From Bacillus multifaciens (GTDB lineage Bacteria > Bacillota > Bacilli > Bacillales > Bacillaceae_G), in the NCBI RefSeq assembly GCF_030756675.1, contig NZ_JAVBXD010000042.1, positions 1 to 35,933 of the forward strand: a stretch of DNA of 35,933 nt, read 5' to 3'. This document shows positions 7,647-15,477 of the stretch, piece after piece. The notes beneath the pieces are model-generated. The model saw only the letters and a list, made by a program, of their open reading frames with translations, made no database searches and had not been told where the DNA came from. Position 1 is the first letter of the stretch, and each line of letters opens with the position of its first letter. The position numbers were made by a program, and so were the translations under genes.

Positions 7647-10600
7647 TTAAACATTCGTTTCTATATCTTCCTCTTCTATTTGGATATTAAGAAGATGTAA
7701 CCATTTCTTATATGGTGCACTGTTCGGATCTACAAATTCTTTTGCGTATGAACGATTCCATAGTTGTTTTACAAATAAAGCTGCTTCTTTTTTAGCTGCT
7801 GATTCTGCACCAGTCCCGTAATAAGCTTTAAAATACTGTTCAATTTCATCCACAAGTAATCGCAATAACTCATCAGAAGTTTCTTCTAACGTTGGGTCAT
7901 ATTTCGCTTCCTTATCATACATCAAGATAATATCTAAAATATTATGAATATGTTCTTTTCGAAGCCATCTTATATCTTGAGCGCCTAATACAAATGGATG
8001 TGTATATAAATGTCCTCCATGTTGCAATGCTTTTTCCTGTTCTTCTTCAAAACGAGAAATGATATTCTCATATATAAATGGGTTATGAAGCAAGGCACGA
8101 TGCAATTTATACCCTTCGTTTGTTACATTTTTCCCCATTGATTGAATAAGAGAACTTCGGCCCACTCCGTTATATTGGTAAACGAACTGACCGTCTACCG
8201 CAGCAAGGCTAATCCAGCGATATATATATGCATATAATAAAGCACGATTACATTTCTCATAATCTAACTTCGTTTGTGTTGCATTTAAATCAGGCATAAA
8301 CGCTGGCAAATGCCAATATTTATCGAGATGAGGCGTTAAATTTGATTTACGAATGTTTAATTTATTTACGCGGCGATAATACGCTTGAAAGTAGTCTCCC
8401 TTTTCGTTTACATAACCATTTACAAGATGTCCGGACGACAATTTCGGAAAATCTTGCAGCGATAACCCGTAATGCGCACGATAACATACAATTTCATACG
8501 GCGAAAAAGCTTTATCAACGGTTTCTTTTTCTTGAAACATTTCTTGGAGCGCTTCTTCATTTAATTCTTGATGAACAAATGGATGAATACCCCAATATTG
8601 CAATTCACGGTGATGCGGCACTTTCGGTATAAATGGACTTGCAAGGTGTAATAAATCTTCTATTTTTTCATTAACATATTCTGTCATATCACGTCTTTGA
8701 ATCGTAGCTTCTTTTCGAAGCGCTTCAATAATATTTAATTCTAACTTATCTCTGTACCGTTCTCGCAGTTCCTTTTCACAATACGTTAAAATGTGTTTTC
8801 GGTAAAAATCTTCTACCTTTTGAGATTGCCCTTCTTCTGCCCCTGCTTCCCGGCAATACTCTCGATATAAACTCATATAAATTTCAGCAGATATCTCTTT
8901 TGGCAACACACCATTATTTACATGGTGATGAATATCGTTCCATATTTCTTCCTGCATTCGTTCATCTGCTAATACGTATACATTTGTTGGATTTGTTTTC
9001 CCCTCAAATTCTTTACTACGTTTTTGAATGTCTAATAATAAGTTTTCACGGGTTTCTTGTAAATTATCAAAGAAACGCTCCCAATATTGAATCATTTTAT
9101 CTACAGCTTGATATAAAGATTGATACACAAGTTCTAATAACATTTCTTTTCGGTACTCATTTAACTTGTGTACATATTGGGTGGCGATATCTTGAAATTC
9201 TTTTCGAAACATACGCTGTTCATTATGAAATACTTTTCCTATCCACCCTTGCTGCTGTGCGAGTTCAACACGGCGAACAGCTGTTACCGTTCCTTCAATA
9301 TTACTCACATTAAACTTTTTATCATAATTTTGAATGAGATTCCGCTTTTGCTCATTATTTTCATGCAAACGATTCATTTTCTCAGTTAACAATTTACGAA
9401 TTTCATATAACATATACCTTGCCGCAACAGGGTGAACGGGAGCCGTTTTTTTCAAAAACCATGTATTTAACTGATAGGACTGTCCTTCGGAACCACTTGG
9501 CGTAAAACGATCTGCTTCAATTATGTCATAAACTAATGTTGTGACATGCTCATGTACTCGGCTTGGGATTGCATACGCATATAACCGCACCCCATGATCA
9601 ACTCGTGCGACTTCCCCTTTCATTTGCTCCGCAATTTTCAACTTTGCAGCCGAAATTTTACACTCACGTTGCAAGCGATTTAGCTCTTCATCCTTTTGCA
9701 CCGTTCGCTGCACATAACTTTCTACCGAATCGAGAAACAATTTTGCCTTTGATATACCAATTTTTCCGCCCTCTGCCCCTTCACGTGCTTCATAATACAT
9801 TTGTTTATAAAACACATGCGCTTGTTCTGGACGAGTCGCTAAATGTTCTAAATCCTCTAAGAAACTTTTCCCTCGCTCTGGTTTTTCACGTTGCATACCG
9901 CGGCGAACATCTTGCTCATACCGTGTTTTCTTCTCTAAAAAGAGTCGATCTAAATGAAGCCATGATTCATCTAGCCCTTGCACCGCCCATTTCAAAGCAC
10001 AATAACGAAGAACATTTTCATACGGATAAATAAGTTTCGCGACACCCGCTCCGCAGTATCGCGCTTTACCATTTGAATCCGCAAGTTGCTGAATTTGATT
10101 ATCTTCCTGTGCAAAATGACTCGTTGACATTGGACTAAACAGTTGTAAATAAATCGTATTTGCCATTTGTTCCATATAGTCAGACAAACTATTTAAATGA
10201 TGTCCATGTAAATTTTCATAGTCATATAAAAAGCAATAATTATATGGTAAGTGATGTTGCATAATTGTATGATTTGTACGACCATCTTCATCCACTTGAT
10301 CAGGTCTGTATTCCAACTCAATTGTAACGCCCCCGCGGCGCGATAACTCTCCTGTAGATCCTAATGTAATAGCGTGTAATTCTTTTAACGATGCATAGCC
10401 GTTTGCTTGCACTGCTTCAAATTCTTTCCCGCTTATTGTGCGCGTCTTTACGAGAGCGTCAGGAAGCAAGAAAGCGCCGCGAATTAAAATGTTGTGATGT
10501 TGTAACTTTTTCCGAAGCATTTCTCGTAAATAAAGAGCGATTTGCAAAAACATCCCCGAACCTGTACCACCAGCTAATGATGTAATAATAATGACCCGTA

Positions 10601-11009
10601 CTCCGTACTCTGTTTTATCACTAGTGACCGGGAAAATTTTCTCGATTTCCTGCCAAAACGATGTTAATTTATCTTCTTTCATTGCTGCGCGAAGTGCTAA
10701 ACGAGAAATAACTCGAAGCTGACCTGCACCTTCTGTTAATGGTTTATCTAGTATAGTTGGATCAATTGGAAACCAGTCTGGGATTGTTGGATCTTCTGCT
10801 ATATATTCACGCGGTGTTTTACTAGAACTTGTTTGCGTCACAAATTTACGAATATGTTGAAAATGACTTAACGTATTAATATCTGTATCAAAGACGTGCA
10901 TCGCTACTTTTTTGCGCCGTTCTAGTGGAAGTTTTCGATAAATATCATGCGTAATCGTGCTACCAATTCCTCCGAGTCCAATTAAAATTGTCGGCACTTG
11001 AAAATCCAT
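7647..11009 (-). CDS. Large tubulin/FtsZ-superfamily protein (Tubulin_2-like)
   Basis: A cytoplasmic protein of 1120 residues, about three times the size of FtsZ. It opens with a Rossmann-type strand and glycine loop (TILIGLGGIGS, residues 6-16). At about 147-152 it carries GGTGSG after a hydrophobic strand, the tubulin/FtsZ nucleotide-binding signature. Residues up to about 340 fit a divergent GTPase core. The remainder is largely helical and charged with probable coiled coils (about 420-480 and 550-680), and it ends in a mixed domain. There is no signal peptide or membrane helix. I chose ATG 11009 because AGGAAGGTGG lies 5 bases upstream; GTG 11018 is an alternative. It follows the vWA gene by 17 bp, so the two are co-transcribed. 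FtsZ-like proteins paired with vWA proteins have been proposed to remodel membranes; the function here is unproven. It is not plasmid TubZ: no TubR gene lies nearby. Confidence 0.82.
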   Translation of the reverse strand: MDFQVPTILIGLGGIGSTITHDIYRKLPLERRKKVAMHVFDTDINTLSHFQHIRKFVTQTSSSKTPREYIAEDPTIPDWFPIDPTILDKPLTEGAGQLRVISRLALRAAMKEDKLTSFWQEIEKIFPVTSDKTEYGVRVIIITSLAGGTGSGMFLQIALYLREMLRKKLQHHNILIRGAFLLPDALVKTRTISGKEFEAVQANGYASLKELHAITLGSTGELSRRGGVTIELEYRPDQVDEDGRTNHTIMQHHLPYNYCFLYDYENLHGHHLNSLSDYMEQMANTIYLQLFSPMSTSHFAQEDNQIQQLADSNGKARYCGAGVAKLIYPYENVLRYCALKWAVQGLDESWLHLDRLFLEKKTRYEQDVRRGMQREKPERGKSFLEDLEHLATRPEQAHVFYKQMYYEAREGAEGGKIGISKAKLFLDSVESYVQRTVQKDEELNRLQRECKISAAKLKIAEQMKGEVARVDHGVRLYAYAIPSRVHEHVTTLVYDIIEADRFTPSGSEGQSYQLNTWFLKKTAPVHPVAARYMLYEIRKLLTEKMNRLHENNEQKRNLIQNYDKKFNVSNIEGTVTAVRRVELAQQQGWIGKVFHNEQRMFRKEFQDIATQYVHKLNEYRKEMLLELVYQSLYQAVDKMIQYWERFFDNLQETRENLLLDIQKRSKEFEGKTNPTNVYVLADERMQEEIWNDIHHHVNNGVLPKEISAEIYMSLYREYCREAGAEEGQSQKVEDFYRKHILTYCEKELRERYRDKLELNIIEALRKEATIQRRDMTEYVNEKIEDLLHLASPFIPKVPHHRELQYWGIHPFVHQELNEEALQEMFQEKETVDKAFSPYEIVCYRAHYGLSLQDFPKLSSGHLVNGYVNEKGDYFQAYYRRVNKLNIRKSNLTPHLDKYWHLPAFMPDLNATQTKLDYEKCNRALLYAYIYRWISLAAVDGQFVYQYNGVGRSSLIQSMGKNVTNEGYKLHRALLHNPFIYENIISRFEEEQEKALQHGGHLYTHPFVLGAQDIRWLRKEHIHNILDIILMYDKEAKYDPTLEETSDELLRLLVDEIEQYFKAYYGTGAESAAKKEAALFVKQLWNRSYAKEFVDPNSAPYKKWLHLLNIQIEEEDIETNV

Positions 11010-11026
11010 GTGAACCACCTTCCTAT

Positions 11027-13123
11027 TTATTCACATTCATACTTATATAACTCTTTTCCATATCCACGATCAATAACAACCATTTCGTTCGGATATAACG
11101 TTTTATGCTCACGTCCTGCTTCTTCATCTGTTAAAAACATACCATCAATCACCATACCTGGTACTTGCGAATCTTTCGTTACAAATATAGATTTTGAAGC
11201 TTTTTTTGCAACAAACGTAACGGACTGTACGGTTTTCCGTTCTGCCCGAAATGGAATACCAAAATAATGATTCCACCATTTTGTCCGCAGTGGTTCTGGT
11301 TCAGATTTGTATAACCAATCTTCCGCAATCGATTGGTCCCATTCATAATATATAAGCGCCTTCCTATGAAAACGCGGACGAACCACCCATCCAATAACAA
11401 GAGTTACAACTATGAGTAAGATGATACTAAATGGTAAAACGAACTGAAAAATGATCGCATAACGCTCAAAAAAAGATACATCGATAATAGAAAGTAAAAA
11501 TTGTTTACTCACTTTTTGTGATTGTGAATCTCGTAATGTGATGGTAGCTTCTACGGTGCCGGTATCTGTAAAGTTAAATGTGTTGGAGTAATGAGGACGA
11601 GGATAGACGTACAGTTGATTTCTATGTTGCTTGATCTCATAGTTGATAGATTTATGAAATGTAACAGTAGCTGTTTTCAGTAATTCCTTTACTTCTGCTT
11701 CTGACATTGCTTCATTATTCAATAGCGGTTGTATGATAAATGGTGCGCTATGCTTTAAATTTGTTACTTTTTCTGTATAATTCGTTGTCACAACTTGTAA
11801 TGATAGTTTTGGTTTTGGAACAGATTGAATATAAAATTCTTTCGTTTGACGATAAAATCCTTTAATATTCATGTGCACATTTCCGCGTACCAATTCTTTT
11901 CCTACATTTGTTTCATAGTAGAAAGCTTTCCGCTCTCCATTCCATTTCATCGCATACATTTGACCGTTTATTTCTATTTGAGCGGTAAAATATGAAGCAT
12001 CTACTGGTATATTTGTTGGTTTTGCTTCAATAACTGCTGTTTGACCTTCGTAAAATTGTTCTGTTGTCTTTTTCTGCTCTTTTTCATAAGTAGAAATCGT
12101 ATAATCTAATGCTGGTTCGACAAGCACTTTCATATTTTCCTTTGAAACTACTTGATTAATTTCTACTATATATGCACCGGGTTCGATTACAGCACTATTT
12201 TTAGACATAATTTGTGTAATACCACCATATAGCCCCATTCCTGCTGGTGCCTGAATTGAAAATTTTGATTGTAGCTGAAGTGACCCTTTTATATTTTGAA
12301 TACGATACGGCACTTTCTGAGAAGATTGATCAACAAGCGTAATTCGTTTTAATGGAAATGGTGTTGTAATTTCGATTTTGTTTCCTACTATATTTGTTTT
12401 CACCGCCTCTTCTACTGATGAAAATGGATCACGATTCGCAATAAATGCAGCCGCTTGGTTCACACTGTGAATAACACCATTTTCTCCGCTTGTAGGTAGC
12501 ACGATTCCATTCGTTTGTTGTTTCCAAATCTCTTTAAAGATGTTCATTTGTGTTTGCTCTTGCGTTCCTAAATTTTCTTCCATCGTAATTAATACCGCAT
12601 GTAAAGAAACTTTTTTTGCTTCCATTTCTTTTTTAAACTTACTTAACGTTTCGGAAATTCGTTTTTTCTCATTTTCATCTTGCTTTTCTAGCTCATTAAA
12701 AGCGCCATCTGTTAGAACAATAAGCCAAAATTCTCGATTGGCATTCACCTGAACCTCCCTCTTCATCGATTGAATTGCCGTTTCTACCGATTGAAAAGGA
12801 GTATTCGCTTGCTCATTCCACGTTTGAATCTTGTCAATCTCTCCTTGTCGCTTACTATTCCCCAAAGAAACCGATATCTCCTCAGCTGGATGACTCATTG
12901 GTACATAAGAAAACGTATCCTTTTCATCTAATAATGCAATCAAACTTTGCAGTGCATAATTGGCATATTTCCATCGATCATTATTGCGCATACTTCCAGA
13001 ATCATCATACACAAGTGAAACAACGCGCTGCCTTCCCTCTTCTCCTTTCGCCAAACTAGAAAAAGGATTCATACATACAAGCAATAAAAACAAAATGGAT
13101 GTGGCTATGATTCGAGTATACAT
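11027..13123 (-). CDS. Membrane-anchored von Willebrand A domain protein
   Basis: A 698-residue protein, first gene of the operon. A signal peptide (residues 1-25, cleavage near SLAKG) is followed by a vWA domain (about 33-235) with a complete MIDAS set: DDSGS at 40-44, Thr 108 in NTPF and Asp 139 in VLTDG. These residues bind a divalent metal and a ligand. Several beta-rich extracellular segments follow (about 240-550). One transmembrane helix spans about 555-581, then a cytoplasmic tail of about 117 residues (KALIYYEWDQ... to the end). The metal site therefore faces outward and the tail can meet the tubulin-like partner inside. The start at ATG 13123 has AAAGGTGG about 13 bases upstream. 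It resembles no named Bacillus protein that I recall. Confidence 0.85.
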   Translation of the reverse strand: MYTRIIATSILFLLLVCMNPFSSLAKGEEGRQRVVSLVYDDSGSMRNNDRWKYANYALQSLIALLDEKDTFSYVPMSHPAEEISVSLGNSKRQGEIDKIQTWNEQANTPFQSVETAIQSMKREVQVNANREFWLIVLTDGAFNELEKQDENEKKRISETLSKFKKEMEAKKVSLHAVLITMEENLGTQEQTQMNIFKEIWKQQTNGIVLPTSGENGVIHSVNQAAAFIANRDPFSSVEEAVKTNIVGNKIEITTPFPLKRITLVDQSSQKVPYRIQNIKGSLQLQSKFSIQAPAGMGLYGGITQIMSKNSAVIEPGAYIVEINQVVSKENMKVLVEPALDYTISTYEKEQKKTTEQFYEGQTAVIEAKPTNIPVDASYFTAQIEINGQMYAMKWNGERKAFYYETNVGKELVRGNVHMNIKGFYRQTKEFYIQSVPKPKLSLQVVTTNYTEKVTNLKHSAPFIIQPLLNNEAMSEAEVKELLKTATVTFHKSINYEIKQHRNQLYVYPRPHYSNTFNFTDTGTVEATITLRDSQSQKVSKQFLLSIIDVSFFERYAIIFQFVLPFSIILLIVVTLVIGWVVRPRFHRKALIYYEWDQSIAEDWLYKSEPEPLRTKWWNHYFGIPFRAERKTVQSVTFVAKKASKSIFVTKDSQVPGMVIDGMFLTDEEAGREHKTLYPNEMVVIDRGYGKELYKYECE

Positions 13124-13572
13124 GTTGAAGCTTCGCCACCTTTGTAGACAAATTCCTATGTTTAAACTTATGAGAAGAAATACAAGATATGACTTGTATT
13201 TCGAAAAACAAATAATATCATAATATTATTATGTAAACTTATTTTTAAGAAGACGTTTGTTACTTTTTCTAATCTCAATAACAAACTTCCTCTACTCCAT
13301 TTACAATTCAAATAATTATTTTCATCTCTGTATCACAATGAAAAACTGACATTTATGGTTTATAGTTTATAAGGGAAAGTAATAACTAAAGATCAGTATA
13401 AAGTTTAAATTAGTTTACATAATAAAATTATTAAAACTTATATTTATAACATCAGTAATTGCATTCCATTTTCCAACATTATACCTTCCAATTTTCATAC
13501 CGAGCTCGCGCAACCGTACTCGTTTCATTCTCTCACCTTTTTCTGAATTTTCTTTCTTTTAATTATAACAAA
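13124..13572. other. Leader region of the vWA operon, with an inverted repeat
   Basis: A very AT-rich region upstream of the vWA gene. A perfect 13-bp inverted repeat, AGTTTACATAATA (13412-13424) and its complement (13227-13239), brackets about 170 bp. TTTACA in either arm could serve as a -35 box, but no clean promoter of standard spacing was found. No gene is seen. Confidence 0.4.
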
Positions 13573-13603
13573 AATAAGAGTGCCATCTATAAGCACTCTT
13601 ATT
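13573..13603 (-). terminator. Terminator of the 111-codon gene
   Basis: An 11-bp stem, AATAAGAGTGC (13573-13583) with its complement (13593-13603), has a T run on the minus strand. The stop codon at 13599 lies in the stem. It separates this gene from the vWA operon. Confidence 0.85.
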
Positions 13604-13934
13604 GTTTCACATATACTTCTACAACTGGATTTTCTTTTCGATCAGCATGGAGGCGAATATTACTTTCTTTCGTATCGTAAATAGTTGCTAATAATAAGAT
13701 GGTTAATAGGTTAGGAATTTTGCTATCTGTTCCATATTTTCGTTCAAGTGCTTCTTTATACTCAAACGCAAGATCTCCCTGTATATATGTATACACTTCA
13801 AATCCATCCTTTAAATCACAAACAATACTATCAATAATATCCGCTCCAACTTGACGCTCCATTTCTTTTCGCAGTGCATCTATTAATTCCTCCCATGATA
13901 CTTCATACGTTTGAAACGCATCTGAACGATTCAT
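13599..13934 (-). CDS. Hypothetical protein, 111 residues
   Basis: Not recognised. The frame is open to 14021, but ATG 13934 (MNRSDAFQTYEV) is preferred because AAAAGGAGAG sits just upstream and the extra N-terminus is low-quality Lys/Arg/Ser sequence. The protein is acidic, with a helical first half (WEELIDALRKEMERQ), a central beta-like part (DGFEVYTYIQ) and a hydrophobic segment NLLTILLLATIYD (about 78-90) that is probably a buried helix, since it contains Asp. There is no signal peptide and no Cys motif. It has its own terminator, so it is likely monocistronic. Confidence 0.7.
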   Translation of the reverse strand: MNRSDAFQTYEVSWEELIDALRKEMERQVGADIIDSIVCDLKDGFEVYTYIQGDLAFEYKEALERKYGTDSKIPNLLTILLLATIYDTKESNIRLHADRKENPVVEVYVKQ

Positions 13935-14109
13935 TTTTTCTCTCCTTTTTATTTTACCTAGCAGGCAATCGGATTTTTCATTACTAGAAAACATTCTTTC
14001 CCTATCCTTCCCGTTTTTCATCGTAATTATGAACTTGTAGACAAACGTACAAGCCGCTCTTGTCCCTTTCTCATATCGTAATATTGGAAAGAGAAAGGGG
14101 AGAAATTTT

Positions 14110-14421
14110 ATGAGTTCTCGTCAACATTATTACACATGTCGACGCTATCACGGACGAGTCGTACGTATTGAAGACTATGACGGCAATATTCACCTCGGAA
14201 GAATTGTCGATGTAACGGATAAATCAGTATGGATTGAAGCGGTTCATCAAAAGCGATTTGACTATGGATTTGGCTATTCTGACTGTGGCTGTGATGTTTG
14301 CGGTGGTTTAAGTGAATGCGATAATTGTGGGTTTGGATTTGGACGCGGTGGATTTGGTGCTGTTGAACTTGGTTTTGGATTTATTTTCGGTATTGCATTA
14401 GCTGCTTTATTTTTCATATAA
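14110..14421 (+). CDS. Small Cys/Gly/Phe-rich protein with hydrophobic C-terminus
   Basis: A hypothetical protein of 103 residues. It starts at ATG 14110 behind AAAGGGGAG. Residues 12-50 look like a small beta-barrel (GRVVRIEDYDGNIHLGRIVDV), a pattern seen in several Bacillus spore or surface proteins. A cluster of five Cys follows (CGCDVCGGLSECDNCG, about 59-74), then a Gly/Phe stretch and a hydrophobic end (FGFIFGIALAALFFI). The Cys pattern could bind metal or cross-link, and the end could touch membrane or coat. CATATCGTA at 14072-14080 resembles the -10 of sporulation sigma factors, but no matching -35 is seen, so sporulation control is only a guess. Confidence 0.72.
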   Translation: MSSRQHYYTCRRYHGRVVRIEDYDGNIHLGRIVDVTDKSVWIEAVHQKRFDYGFGYSDCGCDVCGGLSECDNCGFGFGRGGFGAVELGFGFIFGIALAALFFI

Positions 14422-14427
14422 AGAAAG

Positions 14428-14449
14428 GCCAACGTATCGTTGGCTTTTT
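14428..14449. terminator. Terminator between convergent genes
   Basis: GCCAACG (14428-14434) pairs with CGTTGGC (14438-14444) and runs into TTTTT. It ends the Cys-rich gene and sits at the stop of the methyltransferase read from the other strand. Confidence 0.8.
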
Positions 14450-15168
14450 CATTTTTGACAAATAAAAATTCGATGTCCTAATCTATGCTTATATTGCTGT
14501 GAAATATGTTCATGCAAAGTCCACGTCTCATACAAATCTTGTGAAATAATATCCGATATATCCCACTCTGGTTGTTCTACATGTGAAGAGATTGTTTCGG
14601 CAATCGTTCCGCCTCCAAGCACACGCACTGATGTAAATTGCGCTTCTTGAAAGAGTGAAATCCATTCCTGTTCTGTTAATAGCTGTTCCATTCCATATAA
14701 GGTTACAATCTGTTCTTCCACATGTACTGGTAGGTGTTGCTCAGTTATCATTTCAATAACAAGCAGCGCCCCGCCGCGTTGTAAGACACGATAACATTCA
14801 TTTATCGCCTTCCTCTTATTTGTAAAAGCAAGAACAGACTCCCCTAATACAATATGAAATACTTCATCGTGAAACGGTAGTGCTTCTACACTTCCTTTTA
14901 TAAGTTCAATATTTACTCCATCTTGATTCCATCTCTTTCTTGCTTTTTGAAGCATCGTTTCATTCAATTCAACTGCACTTACCACTGAGCCATATTGTTT
15001 CACAATATAAGAGGCTGTTCGGCCCGTTCCGCACCCAATTTCCAATAACTTTGTATATGGTCCTAATGAAAGCTGTGCTAATAACTGCTTTGTTAATGTA
15101 AAGCCTCCCGGATGTGCACTTCCAATACCAAATGCTGCAAGGAAATCTAAATAAGAATATTGTTTCAT
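14449..15168 (-). CDS. Class I SAM-dependent methyltransferase
   Basis: A 239-residue cytoplasmic enzyme with the seven-strand Rossmann fold. Motif I is LLEIGCGTGRT (residues 41-51), the acidic end of strand 2 is Glu 67 (SAVELNE), a motif II-like segment is VEALPFHDEVFHIVLGE, and there is a late-strand block VLQRGGALLVIEMI. It belongs to the broad UbiE/small-molecule methyltransferase group, so the acceptor substrate cannot be told. AAGGAGATACTT precedes ATG 15168. It is transcribed alone, convergent with the Cys-rich gene. Confidence 0.85.
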   Translation of the reverse strand: MKQYSYLDFLAAFGIGSAHPGGFTLTKQLLAQLSLGPYTKLLEIGCGTGRTASYIVKQYGSVVSAVELNETMLQKARKRWNQDGVNIELIKGSVEALPFHDEVFHIVLGESVLAFTNKRKAINECYRVLQRGGALLVIEMITEQHLPVHVEEQIVTLYGMEQLLTEQEWISLFQEAQFTSVRVLGGGTIAETISSHVEQPEWDISDIISQDLYETWTLHEHISQQYKHRLGHRIFICQK

Positions 15169-15374
15169 AAGTATCTCCTTCTATCTTATACTTAACGATG
15201 GAATGAAACAGATAACACATAGAAAAAACAAATTGATGAAAGTTTCACTTTATTGTAATACTGCATATGTATTCACCACACTTCAAAATGTGCACAATGA
15301 AAAATGGTTAAGAACTTGTTGTTTCAAAACCAGCCATGCCACTATCTTAACGGAGTACAACCATTTATACATGA

Positions 15375-15421
15375 AAAAAGTGATAGCTTTCTCATGTATA
15401 TCGAGAAAGCTATCACTTTTT
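15375..15421 (-). terminator. Terminator of the leftmost OppA-type gene
   Basis: A perfect 19-bp stem (15375-15393 with 15403-15421) with AAAAAG/CTTTTT ends, 56 bp past the stop codon at 15478. It lies in an extra segment of about 148 bp that the other three copies lack. The rest of 15169-15374 holds a diverged copy of the array's 3' flank (CAAAATGTGCAC at 15284-15295) and no gene. Confidence 0.85.
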
Positions 15422-15477
15422 ATACTATGAGGATTTTTCCACAGACTACTGTATTATATCCTCTTTTTAACTGATTC

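Noticed and set aside
7647-11009. Plasmid TubZ partition system
   Set aside because: No TubR-type DNA-binding gene or iteron-like tubC repeats are nearby. The protein is far longer than TubZ and its partner is a vWA membrane protein.
14072-14080. SigK/SigE promoter of the Cys-rich gene
   Set aside because: The -10-like CATATCGTA fits, but no matching -35 element at proper spacing was seen.
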